64,000 nucleotides of DNA. Source: Aurantimonas sp. 22II-16-19i. GTDB lineage: Bacteria; Pseudomonadota; Alphaproteobacteria; Rhizobiales; Rhizobiaceae. The DNA lies in contig NZ_AQQS01000009.1 of the NCBI RefSeq assembly GCF_002088275.1, forward strand, positions 94,266-158,265. Direction: 5' to 3'. This document shows positions 9,240 to 17,075 of this stretch, piece by piece. The stretch's first letter is position 1, and each line of letters opens with the position of its first letter. The notes beneath the pieces are model-generated. The model was not told the DNA's origin. It saw nothing but the letters and a program-made list of their open reading frames with translations, and ran no database searches. Made by a program: the position numbers and the translations under genes.

Positions 9240-10457
9240 ATGTCTCAAGAGGCCATTCACCAGCCGGGCGTGACGAAGCCGGCGACCGGCGGCGCGGCTG
9301 GCGGCTCAAGCAGCTTCATCCGCAAGCACATGCGCGAATACGGCATCCTGCTCGCGCTGATCGTCATCATGGCGTTCTTCCAGGTCGTCACCGACGGCAT
9401 CCTGTTGAAGCCGATCAACCTGACCAACCTGATCCTGCAGAACTCCTACGTCATCATCATGGCGCTGGGCATGCTCCTGGTCATCGTCGCCGGCCACATC
9501 GACCTGTCGGTCGGCTCGGTGCTCGGCTTCGTCGGGGCGCTGGCGGCGGTGATGATCGTCCAGTGGGACATGAACTACGTCCTCGCCGGTGTCATCTGCC
9601 TCGCCGTCGGCGCCGTCATCGGGGCGATGCAGGGATACTGGATCGCCTACTGGAAGATCCCGTCCTTCATCGTCACGCTGGCCGGCATGCTGGTGTTCAA
9701 GGGCCTGACGCTTTGGCTCCTGGCCGGCCAGTCGGTCGGCCCGTTCCCGGCGAACTTCCAGCTGATCTCCTCGGGCTTCCTGCCGGACGTCTTCGGCATC
9801 AAGGGCTTCAACCTGTTGTCGATGCTGCTCGGCATCGCCGTCGTCGCCGTGATGCTGTTCTTCGGCCTGAGGTCGCGCTTCCGCAACCGCGCGTCGAGCC
9901 ATGACGACGAGCCGGCGCTGTTCTTCTTCGCCCGCAACTTCATCCTCGCCGCCGCGATCGTCTATCTGACCTGGGCGCTTTCGACCTTCCGGGGCTTTCC
10001 CAACGTCCTCGTGGTGATGGCGCTCCTGATCGCCGTCTACTCCTTCATCACCTCGCGCACGACCATCGGCCGGCGGATCTATGCCGTCGGCGGCAACGAG
10101 AAGGCCACGAGGCTGTCGGGCATCAACACCGAACGGCTGGTGTTCCTGACCTTTGCCAACATGGGCATGCTGGCGGCTCTCGCGGGCCTCGTCTTCGCCG
10201 CGCGCCTCAACACCGCCACCCCGAAGGCGGGCCTCGGCTTCGAGCTCGATGTCATCGCGGCGGTGTTCATCGGTGGCGCCTCCATGGCCGGCGGCGTCGG
10301 CACGATCATCGGCGCGGTGATCGGCGCCTTCATCATGGGCGTGATGAACAACGGCATGTCGATCCTCGGCATCGGCATCGACTACCAGCAGGTGATCAAG
10401 GGTCTCGTCCTGCTCGTCGCCGTGATCTTCGACGTCTACAACAAGAACCGGGCGTGA
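9240..10457 (+). CDS. gguB: Sugar ABC transporter permease
   Basis: Membrane subunit of the galactose importer, 405 aa, BPD_transp_2 family. About ten hydrophobic segments are visible, starting after a 30-residue polar N-terminus. Family landmarks include IVAGHIDLSVGSVLG (near residue 85) and the late Gly/Ala-rich segment FIGGASMAGGVGTIIGA. GAGGAAAAC precedes the ATG. The stop overlaps the GTG start of the dehydrogenase gene, so transporter and catabolic genes are translationally linked, which supports galactose as the main cargo. Confidence 0.93.
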   Translation: MSQEAIHQPGVTKPATGGAAGGSSSFIRKHMREYGILLALIVIMAFFQVVTDGILLKPINLTNLILQNSYVIIMALGMLLVIVAGHIDLSVGSVLGFVGALAAVMIVQWDMNYVLAGVICLAVGAVIGAMQGYWIAYWKIPSFIVTLAGMLVFKGLTLWLLAGQSVGPFPANFQLISSGFLPDVFGIKGFNLLSMLLGIAVVAVMLFFGLRSRFRNRASSHDDEPALFFFARNFILAAAIVYLTWALSTFRGFPNVLVVMALLIAVYSFITSRTTIGRRIYAVGGNEKATRLSGINTERLVFLTFANMGMLAALAGLVFAARLNTATPKAGLGFELDVIAAVFIGGASMAGGVGTIIGAVIGAFIMGVMNNGMSILGIGIDYQQVIKGLVLLVAVIFDVYNKNRA

Positions 10458-11407
10458 AGCGCATGACACCTGTGAAGCTCGGCCTCGTCGGTATCGGCAA
10501 GATCGCCCGCGACCAGCATCTGCCGTCGCTGTCGCGCAGCTCGGGCTTCGAGCTGGTGGCGGCGGCGAGCCGCAATGCCGGCGTCGACGGCATCGCCAAC
10601 TTCGCCTCCACCGCCGAGATGCTGGAGGCCATGCCCGACATCGCGGCCGTGTCGCTCTGCATGCCGCCCCAGGCGCGGCACGAGGCGGCCGCTGAAGCGT
10701 TGCGACATGGCAAGCACGTGATGCTGGAAAAGCCGCCGGGGGCGACCCTGTCGGAGGTCGAGCATCTGGCGGGCCTTGCCGCCTCGCATGGCGTGTCGCT
10801 GTTCGCCACCTGGCACTCACGCCATGCGCCCGGCGTCGAGCCGGCGCGGGAATGGCTGAAGTCGCGGCGCATCCGCAAGATGACGGTCGCCTGGAAGGAG
10901 GATGTGCGCCACTGGCATCCGGGCCAGGACTGGATCTTCGAGGCGGGCGGGCTCGGCGTCTTCGACCCGGGCATCAACGCCCTGTCGATCGTGACGCGGA
11001 TCCTGCCCTTCCCGATCTGGCTGACCGGCGCCGAACTGACCTTTCCGGACAACCGCCAGGCGCCGATCGCCGCCGATCTCGCCTTCGCAGGCCCGCAAGG
11101 CGAGGCGGTCGAGGCCGCCTTCGACTTCCGCCAGACAGGCCTGCAGACCTGGGACATCGCCGTCGAAACCGACGGCGGCACGCTGACACTGTCCATGGGC
11201 GGCGCCAAGCTGTTCGTCGACGGCGAGGAGCGGGATGTCGGGCCGGAGGCCGAATATGACGGGCTCTATGCCCGCTTCGCCGAACTGATCGCGGCGGGAC
11301 ACTCGGACGTCGATCTGGCGCCGCTGCGCCATGTCGCCGACGCCTTCCTGCTCGGGCGGCGGCGGGTCACCGAGCCGTTCTTCTTCGATCCGCTGGCGGG
11401 CGCATGA
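10454..11407 (+). CDS. D-galactose 1-dehydrogenase (Gfo/Idh/MocA family)
   Basis: NAD(P)-dependent oxidoreductase of 317 aa that would oxidise D-galactose to galactonolactone, step one of the De Ley-Doudoroff pathway. The Rossmann motif GLVGIGKIARDQHLPSL is at residues 9-25 and the family EKPPG segment appears near residue 95. The GTG at 10454 overlaps the gguB stop; an ATG at 10463 is an alternative. The substrate is assigned from the neighbouring galactose importer and dgoK/dgoA and from similarity to rhizobial galactose dehydrogenases. L-arabinose may also be accepted, as in related enzymes. Confidence 0.85.
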   Translation: MKRMTPVKLGLVGIGKIARDQHLPSLSRSSGFELVAAASRNAGVDGIANFASTAEMLEAMPDIAAVSLCMPPQARHEAAAEALRHGKHVMLEKPPGATLSEVEHLAGLAASHGVSLFATWHSRHAPGVEPAREWLKSRRIRKMTVAWKEDVRHWHPGQDWIFEAGGLGVFDPGINALSIVTRILPFPIWLTGAELTFPDNRQAPIAADLAFAGPQGEAVEAAFDFRQTGLQTWDIAVETDGGTLTLSMGGAKLFVDGEERDVGPEAEYDGLYARFAELIAAGHSDVDLAPLRHVADAFLLGRRRVTEPFFFDPLAGA

Positions 11408-12318
11408 GCGCCTTCGCCGCGCTGGCCGACTGGGGCACGTCGTCGTTCCGCCTCTGGCTGGTCGACGGGGAGGGCGCGGTGCTCGGCGAGCGGCGCAGCA
11501 GCGAGGGCATGACGACGGCCGGCGAGGCGGAGGGCGGCTTTGCCGGCGTGCTCGAGCGCCAGTTGGACGCCCTCGGCGTGGCCGGCGACCTGCCGGTGGT
11601 CGCCTGCGGCATGGTCGGTGCCAGGCAGGGCTGGGTCGAGGCGACTTACATTGACACGCCCGCCGATCCGGAAAGCCTGGCGGACGGTGCGGTTCGCGTG
11701 ACCGATACGGGCCGCGCGGTCTTCATCCTGCCCGGCGTCTGCCAGCGCGCCGAGGGCGCCTTCGACGTGATGCGCGGCGAGGAAACCCAGATCCTCGGCC
11801 TCGAGGCAGGGGAGGGCCGCCGGCTCGCCTGCCTGCCGGGCACCCATTCCAAATGGGTCGTCCTGGAGGAGGACCGGCTGACCGGCTTCTCGACCTTCAT
11901 GACCGGCGATCTCTACGCCGCCATCGCGGGCCACACGATCCTGAAGCACTCGGTGAAGCCGCAGGACGAAAGCTTCGACGTGGCGGTCTTCCAGGCGGCG
12001 GTGAGGGCGGCGTTCGCCCGACCGGCGGAACTGTCGAACCGGCTGTTTTCCATCCGCGCCGCCGGGCTCCTCGCGCAAGAGGAGGCGCAGCACCCGGCCA
12101 CCACCCTGTCGGGCCTCCTCATCGGCCTCGAACTCGCCGGCGCGGCGAGCCGCTTCGGCCGGCTCGACGAGACGTCCGTGCGACTGGTGGCGGCGGGGCC
12201 GCTCGCCTCGCGGTACCGGGCGGCCTTCGATGCCCTCGACATCGCGGCCCATGAAGAGGACGGCGAGGCGGCGGTGCGACGGGGCCTCCTTGCGGCAGCA
12301 CGAAAGATCCTGAGATGA
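11404..12318 (+). CDS. dgoK: 2-dehydro-3-deoxygalactonokinase
   Basis: Phosphorylates 2-dehydro-3-deoxy-D-galactonate (KDGal) to its 6-phosphate. 304 aa, the usual size. The N-terminal phosphate-binding motif ADWGTSSFRLWLVDGEG (residues 8-24) is the family hallmark, and a conserved LPGTHSKWV segment lies near residue 145. It begins in an ATGA overlap with the dehydrogenase gene and ends in an ATGA overlap with dgoA, so the three enzymes are probably made in fixed ratio. Confidence 0.93.
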   Translation: MSAFAALADWGTSSFRLWLVDGEGAVLGERRSSEGMTTAGEAEGGFAGVLERQLDALGVAGDLPVVACGMVGARQGWVEATYIDTPADPESLADGAVRVTDTGRAVFILPGVCQRAEGAFDVMRGEETQILGLEAGEGRRLACLPGTHSKWVVLEEDRLTGFSTFMTGDLYAAIAGHTILKHSVKPQDESFDVAVFQAAVRAAFARPAELSNRLFSIRAAGLLAQEEAQHPATTLSGLLIGLELAGAASRFGRLDETSVRLVAAGPLASRYRAAFDALDIAAHEEDGEAAVRRGLLAAARKILR

Positions 12319-12962
12319 GCGAACCCATGACCTCGCGCCTTCCCTGGCCGACGCTGAAGCGCGACATCGTCGCCATCCTGCGCGGCCTGACCCCCGACGA
12401 TTGCGAAGCCGTCGTCGCCGGCCTGATCGAGGCCGGCATCGAGGCGATCGAGATCCCGCTGAACTCGCCCGATCCGTTCCGTTCCATCGAGATGGCGTCG
12501 CTCATCGCGCCGGACGGCGTTCTGATCGGTGCGGGAACGGTGCTCGACGTCGCGTCGGTGGACCGCCTGGCCGATTGCGGCGGTCAGTTGCTGGTGAGCC
12601 CGAACGTCGATGCGGCCGTGCTGACGCGCGCCGGCGAACAGGGCCTCGTCACCATGCCCGGCGTCTTCACCGCGACGGAAGCGCTGGCGGCTGCCCGCCT
12701 CGGCGCGACGGCGCTGAAGTTCTTTCCGGCCAGCGCGCTCGGCCCCTCGGGCATCAAGGCGATCCGGACCATTCTGCCGCCGGACCTGCCGGTCGGTGCC
12801 GTGGGCGGCGTCTCGGAGACCGATTTCGCGCATTATGCGACGGCCGGCATTCGCCATTTCGGCCTCGGCTCGTCGCTCTACCGGCCCGGCGACGATGCCG
12901 CGACCGTCAAGGCGCGGGCGCAGAAGGCGGTCGAGGCCTGGGACGGCATCTTCGCGACCTGA
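12315..12962 (+). CDS. dgoA: 2-dehydro-3-deoxy-6-phosphogalactonate aldolase
   Basis: Class I aldolase of 215 aa that splits KDPGal into pyruvate and glyceraldehyde 3-phosphate. Visible catalytic residues are Glu46 in EIPLNSP and the Schiff-base Lys135 in ALKFFPAS; GAGTVLD and the phosphate-binding GAVGGVS also match the KDPG/KDPGal family. It is the last gene of the galactose module. No galactonate dehydratase or lactonase gene accompanies it, so those steps must be encoded elsewhere. Confidence 0.93.
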   Translation: MSEPMTSRLPWPTLKRDIVAILRGLTPDDCEAVVAGLIEAGIEAIEIPLNSPDPFRSIEMASLIAPDGVLIGAGTVLDVASVDRLADCGGQLLVSPNVDAAVLTRAGEQGLVTMPGVFTATEALAAARLGATALKFFPASALGPSGIKAIRTILPPDLPVGAVGGVSETDFAHYATAGIRHFGLGSSLYRPGDDAATVKARAQKAVEAWDGIFAT

Positions 12963-13004
12963 CCCGCGGCCCGGCTTCGCGCATCGGACCCGAATGCCGA
13001 TCTT

Positions 13005-13052
13005 CGGTGCTTCGGCACACCGGTGTTTCGACACATCGGTGTTTCGGCAAGC
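13005..13052 (+). repeat. Three tandem 16-bp units, each self-complementary
   Basis: Units CGGTGCTTCGGCACAC (13005-13020), CGGTGTTTCGACACAT (13021-13036) and CGGTGTTTCGGCAAGC (13037-13052) follow one another. The first two fold as GTGC-TTCG-GCAC and GTGT-TTCG-ACAC. The difference between them is compensatory (C-G to T-A), so pairing is kept. The array lies in the 167-bp gap between convergent dgoA and trcR and may terminate transcription both ways or bind protein. Confidence 0.8.
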
Positions 13053-13129
13053 TGGCGTGCCGAGCGCCGGGAGAAGCGCGATGGCCGGACGAGCCCGGCT
13101 TCATCCCGCTCCAGCCGTCTTCGGCAGCG

Positions 13130-13834
13130 TCAGCGCTGGTCGTCCTCGTCGTCTTCCGGCATCTCGCGGCGCATCGAGGAGAGCTTGGCGAAGACCGCGG
13201 CCTCGTCGATCTCCTTCTCCTCGTGCCCGCTCGACGACATCGGCGTCCAGTTCTGGGTCTGGGCGGCCGAGAGCAGCCGCTCCTCTTCCGCCAGTTCCTC
13301 GGGCTTGGGCATGCCGCGCGTCGCCTTCTCGACCTCGAGGTCGAGATCGATCTGCGAGCAGAGGCCGAGGGTCACCGGGTCCATCGGCTGCAGATTGGCG
13401 GAATTCCAGTGCGTGCGCTCGCGGATCTGCTCGATGGTGTTCTTGGTGGTGCCGACGAGGCGCGAGATCGCGGCGTCCTTCACCTCGGGATGGTTGCGGA
13501 CCAGCCAGAGGATGGCGTTCGGCCGGTCCTGGCGCTTGGAGACGGGGGTGTAGCGCGGCCCCTTGCGCTTGGATTCGGGCACGCGGACCTTCGGCGGCGC
13601 CAGCTTCAGCTTGTGCTTCTCGTCCTTCTCGGCGCGCTCGATCTCGTCGCGCGAGAGCTGTCCGGTCATGATCGGATCGAGACCCTTGATGCCTTGCGCC
13701 GATTCGCCGTCCGCGATTGCCTTCACCTCGAGCGGATGCAGCGTGCAGAAGTCGGCGATCTGTTCGAAGGAGAGCGAGGTGTTGTCGACCAGCCAGACGG
13801 CAGTCGCCTTCGGCATCAACAATTGCTGGGCCAT
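13130..13834 (-). CDS. trcR: DUF1013 protein, TrcR-type cell-cycle regulator
   Basis: 234-aa protein of the alphaproteobacterial DUF1013 family, which I recall as carrying the name TrcR, a cell-cycle transcriptional regulator. The N-terminus (MAQQLLMPKATAVWLVDNTS) and a helix-turn-helix-like stretch, HPEVKDAAISRLVGTTKNTI (about residues 117-136), are well preserved. The C-terminus is acidic (EDDEDDQR). The ATG follows AGGAGG. A hairpin (13854-13875, GCCTG/CAGGC ends) sits just upstream of that site and a GANTC site (13956-13960) lies further up, so methylation-linked control is possible but unproven. Confidence 0.8.
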   Translation of the reverse strand: MAQQLLMPKATAVWLVDNTSLSFEQIADFCTLHPLEVKAIADGESAQGIKGLDPIMTGQLSRDEIERAEKDEKHKLKLAPPKVRVPESKRKGPRYTPVSKRQDRPNAILWLVRNHPEVKDAAISRLVGTTKNTIEQIRERTHWNSANLQPMDPVTLGLCSQIDLDLEVEKATRGMPKPEELAEEERLLSAAQTQNWTPMSSSGHEEKEIDEAAVFAKLSSMRREMPEDDEDDQR

Positions 13835-13986
13835 GGATAAAATCCTCCTGTTCGCCTGCCCCGTGGGGGACAGGCCGTGGATCATCGCTGGATGTCCGGG
13901 AATTCGGGGTTCGATATAAATCCTTCCCGCCCTCAGCGCAAGGAAAAGACAGGCGGACTCTGGCCCCGCCTGCCGTCTTGCCGGTG

Positions 13987-15018
13987 TCACACGAACAGGA
14001 CGAGGACCGAAAGCCCATAGAGCCCGAAGACGAAGACGCTCTCGAAGCCGATGTTGAAGGCGCCGCTCTTCTCGCGCTTCATCATGCCGAGCAGGACGAT
14101 GAGCACCATCAGGCCGGCGAAAAGCCCCGTCGCCTGATCGTCGGGCGTCATGTCGCGGTAGATCGACTGGGGCGTGACGAAGTCGGCGAGGCTGAGGAAC
14201 AGGATCTCGAAGGCGTTGCCGCCGATGATGTCGCCGACCGCGAGACCGACCGCGCCGATCCTGACCGCGGCGATCGCGGTGACGAGTTCGGGCAGGGAGT
14301 TGGCGATCGCCGTGAAGGTGGTCCCGAACAGGGTCTGCGAGACGCCGGTGAGCCCGACGAGCGCGATGCTGGCCTCGCCGACCACGTAGCCGGCGAGGGC
14401 GGTCAGGGCGGCGTAGACGGCAAAGGTGCCCCACAGCCTGGCGTTGCTGCGCTCGTCGTCGCTTTCGGACGCGTCGGACGTCTCCTCCCGCGTCTCGTCG
14501 GTGACGGTCGCCCGCCACATGTCGCTCTGGTGCACGTTCCTCAGAAGCAGGAGACCGAGGACGTAGCCGACGGGCAGGAGGTAGGAGACCGGGTGGACGC
14601 CGAACACCTCGATGGCCGGCATCGTCGAGCCGATCAGCGCCGTCGCCAGCAGCGCGACCAGAAGCAGACCCTGCGCCAGGGCGACGGGCGTCGCGGCCGC
14701 GTGTTCCAGATTGGCGCGGCGGTAGAACACGTCGGCGACCGCGATGAACAGGGTCTGGGCGGTGAGCCCGCCCAGCGCATTGCCGATCGAGAGCGCGGGG
14801 AAGCCCTGCCAGGCGGTGGCCACCGACGTGATCGCGCCCGGCAGCGACGTCGAGGCGCCGACGAAGAGAGCCCCGGCGACGACCTCGCCGAGGCCGGTGC
14901 GGTCGGCGAGTTCGTCGGCAAGATGCGAGACCTTGACGCCCGCATAGGTGATCACCGCGGCGGCGGCGATGAAGAAGGCGATGTTGATGGTGAAGCCGAA
15001 GCTGGTGAAATCGATCAT
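13987..15018 (-). CDS. Calcium/sodium exchanger-like membrane protein (CaCA superfamily)
   Basis: 343-aa integral membrane protein with two inverted Na_Ca_ex repeats (about residues 8-150 and 190-340) separated by an acidic, charged loop (SDASESDDERS). The second alpha repeat has the standard ANSLPELVTA with the ion-binding glutamate. The first reads GASTSLPGAITS, with Gly where exchangers normally carry Glu or Asp. Fold and family are clear from the repeat layout, but loss of one ion-binding acid makes ion specificity or even transport activity uncertain. Confidence 0.82.
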   Translation of the reverse strand: MIDFTSFGFTINIAFFIAAAAVITYAGVKVSHLADELADRTGLGEVVAGALFVGASTSLPGAITSVATAWQGFPALSIGNALGGLTAQTLFIAVADVFYRRANLEHAAATPVALAQGLLLVALLATALIGSTMPAIEVFGVHPVSYLLPVGYVLGLLLLRNVHQSDMWRATVTDETREETSDASESDDERSNARLWGTFAVYAALTALAGYVVGEASIALVGLTGVSQTLFGTTFTAIANSLPELVTAIAAVRIGAVGLAVGDIIGGNAFEILFLSLADFVTPQSIYRDMTPDDQATGLFAGLMVLIVLLGMMKREKSGAFNIGFESVFVFGLYGLSVLVLFV

Positions 15019-15115
15019 TCGTGGCCCGTTCCGAAGCAGCGTTCCAGTTTCGTGCCACGATCCGGCAGCACGGCGGGGGTTCGTCGTGGTGGGCCGGTGA
15101 ACGACCCCAAGGCGC

Positions 15116-16123
15116 CTAGTCGCCGCCCCTGCCGGTGGTCAGGATGATCTTGCCGATGTGATCGTCGTCCATGTGACGATGGGCATCCGCCGCAGCCTCG
15201 AGCGGGTAGGTCTCGTCGATCAGCGGCTTGACCTTGCCGCTTTCGACCAGCGGCAGGACGTGGGTGGAGAGTTCGTCGGCGATCGTCGCCTTGAAGGCGA
15301 CGGGCCGGTTGCGCAGGGTGGAGCCGGTCAGCGTCAGCCGCTTGCGCATGATCTTGAACAGGTCGAGCTCGGCCTTGGCCCCGCGCTGGACGGCGATCTG
15401 GACGATCCGCCCGTCCTCGGCCGCGACGTCGACGTTGCGGGCGGCGTAGTCGCCGCCGATCATGTCGAGGACGAGGTCGATGCCCTTGCCGCCGGTCGCC
15501 TCCTTCAGCACCGCGACGAAATCGGCATTCCTGTAGTTGATGCAGGCGTCGGCGCCGAGCCGTTCGGCCGCCCGGCACTTGTCGTCGCTTCCGGCGGTGG
15601 CGAACGCCCTTGCGCCGAATTCGCGGGCGAGCTGGAGCGCCGTCGTGCCGATGCCCGACGTGCCGCCATGGACGAGGAACGTCTCGCCGGCCGTGAGGCC
15701 GCCGCGCTGGAAGACGTTGTGCCAGACGGTGAAGAAGGTCTCCGGGAAACCGGCCGCCTCGACGAGGCTGAGCGCCCGGGGCGCCATGACCGCGTTGGTC
15801 TCGTCGACGGTGACGTATTCGGCATAGCCGCCGCCGGCCACCAGTGCCATCACCCGGTCGCCGACGGCGAAACGCGAAGCCGCGTCCCCGAGTGCCGCGA
15901 CGGTTCCCGAAACCTCGAGGCCGGGCCACTCGGGCGCGCCGGGAGGCGCCGGATAGAGGCCCTGGCGCTGCATCACGTCCGGCCGGTTGACGCCCGCGGC
16001 GGCGACCTCGATCAGGATCTCGCCGCGCGCCGGCTTCGGCACCGGGCGCCTGCCCAGACGCAACGCCTCCGGCCCGCCGGGCTCGCCGATTTCCACCACA
16101 CGCATCTCGCCGTCCATCGCCAT
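15116..16123 (-). CDS. NAD(P)H:quinone oxidoreductase, zinc-free MDR family
   Basis: Quinone oxidoreductase (Qor/PIG3 type) of 335 aa in the medium-chain dehydrogenase fold. The GroES-like N-terminal part includes AAGVNRPDVMQRQG (near residue 45) and AVGDRVMALVAGGGYAEY. The Rossmann part has VHGGTSGIGTTALQLA. Structural-zinc cysteines are absent, as expected for this branch. ATG starts at 16123, 16117 and 16105 are in frame; GGGGGA is best spaced for 16117. It is transcribed away from the small-RNA/rcdA region. Confidence 0.88.
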   Translation of the reverse strand: MAMDGEMRVVEIGEPGGPEALRLGRRPVPKPARGEILIEVAAAGVNRPDVMQRQGLYPAPPGAPEWPGLEVSGTVAALGDAASRFAVGDRVMALVAGGGYAEYVTVDETNAVMAPRALSLVEAAGFPETFFTVWHNVFQRGGLTAGETFLVHGGTSGIGTTALQLAREFGARAFATAGSDDKCRAAERLGADACINYRNADFVAVLKEATGGKGIDLVLDMIGGDYAARNVDVAAEDGRIVQIAVQRGAKAELDLFKIMRKRLTLTGSTLRNRPVAFKATIADELSTHVLPLVESGKVKPLIDETYPLEAAADAHRHMDDDHIGKIILTTGRGGD

Positions 16124-16229
16124 TCCCCCGTGGGTTCCATTGATCTGGCCGCTGCGGCCGTCGCGTCAGCCGAAAGGTAGAGAAAATCTTGCGATGGAAA
16201 CCACCCGTTAAGGATCAGGTAAGGTTTCG

Positions 16230-16340
16230 GAGGTATCACTCTAATCAGTCCAGTTCGCTGGATAGGCGGCGCGGTTCTCCGCATCGTCTGACGCCTCCCT
16301 GTTGAAACTCCTGAGAGCCGCTCGTTCGGCTCTTTTTTTT
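16230..16340 (+). ncRNA. Probable trans-acting small RNA, possibly alpha-r8/MmgR type
   Basis: The 379-bp gap between the oxidoreductase and rcdA holds a segment with small-RNA architecture and no open frame. Hairpin 1 is TCCAG-TTCG-CTGGA (16249-16262). Hairpin 2 has a GCGG-TTCT-CCGC tip (16271-16282) closed by GGCG/CGCC (16265-16268 and 16292-16295). An unpaired CTCCCTGTTGAAACTCC follows, with a CUCCC anti-Shine-Dalgarno core. Hairpin 3 is a terminator with eight T. I recall that the rhizobial alpha-r8 (mmgR) RNA has three stems and sits near quinone-oxidoreductase genes, so that family is suggested, not proven. The 5' end is approximate; no confident promoter was found. Confidence 0.6.
16314..16340 (+). 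terminator. Strong intrinsic terminator of the small RNA
   Basis: AGAGCCG (16314-16320) pairs with CGGCTCT (16327-16333) around CTCGTT, with an unbroken T run at 16333-16340. No protein gene upstream on this strand could use it, which is the main argument for an RNA gene here. Confidence 0.9.
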
Positions 16341-16502
16341 GCCTTTCGTTCACCGTTCGGGGTATTAACCGAGGTTAAGGAAAAGCAACCGAGCCGGCTT
16401 GCTTTGGCGGCGGACTCGCCGCACCTTGGCGAAGACGACGGCGCTACGGTGTTGCGTTCGTTGTGATTCTGCGAACAGGCTGTCAGGAGTTGGCGCTAGG
16501 CG

Positions 16503-17036
16503 ATGGTATCCCAGACGACAGATTCCCGCGACGACGACCGGACCGTCAAGCTGGCCGAGCACCTGGCATTTTCGCGCTCGTTCCAGCCGCTGTTCAATGA
16601 AGGCATGGCGATGGTCGACGAGACCGCGGCCTATCTCGACGGCGACGGGCGGACCGACGCCAAGAGCCTGACCCGGGCCGGCGCGACCCTTTATGCCGCC
16701 GAATCCATGCGCCTCACCACCCGGCTGATGCAGGTGGCCTCCTGGCTGCTCCTGCAGCGCGCCGCCAACCAGGGCGACATGTCGCGCAGCCAGGTCGAGG
16801 CCGAGAAGGTCAAGGTCCGGCTGGAAGGCCTCGGCACCGCGAAGGATTCGCCGGAATATCCCGATCTCCCCGAGCGCTTCCGCGACATCGTCGAGCGGGC
16901 GATCAAGCTCGAGCGGCGCATCGCCATGCTGGATCGCGAGATCTACGGCTCGGCGAACGCCGTCGAGGAGCGACCGGAGGCCGCCAATCCGGTCGGCCAG
17001 CAGATCGACCTGCTGAGGACCGCCTTCCACGGCTGA
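16503..17036 (+). CDS. rcdA: DUF1465 protein, RcdA-like regulator of CtrA degradation
   Basis: 177-aa cytosolic helical protein of the DUF1465 family, to which Caulobacter RcdA belongs. RcdA is an adaptor that helps deliver CtrA and other substrates to ClpXP at the cell pole. Family landmarks seen are the N-terminal LAEHLAFSRSFQPLFNEGM (about residues 20-38), AESMRLTTRLMQVASWLLLQ (near 65-85) and RFRDIVERAIKLERRIAML (near 125-145). GANTC sites are at 16413-16417 and 16465-16469 upstream. A 14-bp palindrome (17059-17072) lies between its stop and the convergent cobQ. Confidence 0.82.
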   Translation: MVSQTTDSRDDDRTVKLAEHLAFSRSFQPLFNEGMAMVDETAAYLDGDGRTDAKSLTRAGATLYAAESMRLTTRLMQVASWLLLQRAANQGDMSRSQVEAEKVKVRLEGLGTAKDSPEYPDLPERFRDIVERAIKLERRIAMLDREIYGSANAVEERPEAANPVGQQIDLLRTAFHG

Positions 17037-17075
17037 AGGCATGACCGAGAGGCGCAGTGCGGCAGCTGCCGCGCT

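Noticed and set aside
13005..13052. The three 16-bp repeats as a CRISPR remnant
   Set aside because: Units are contiguous with no spacers and far too short, and no cas gene is present.
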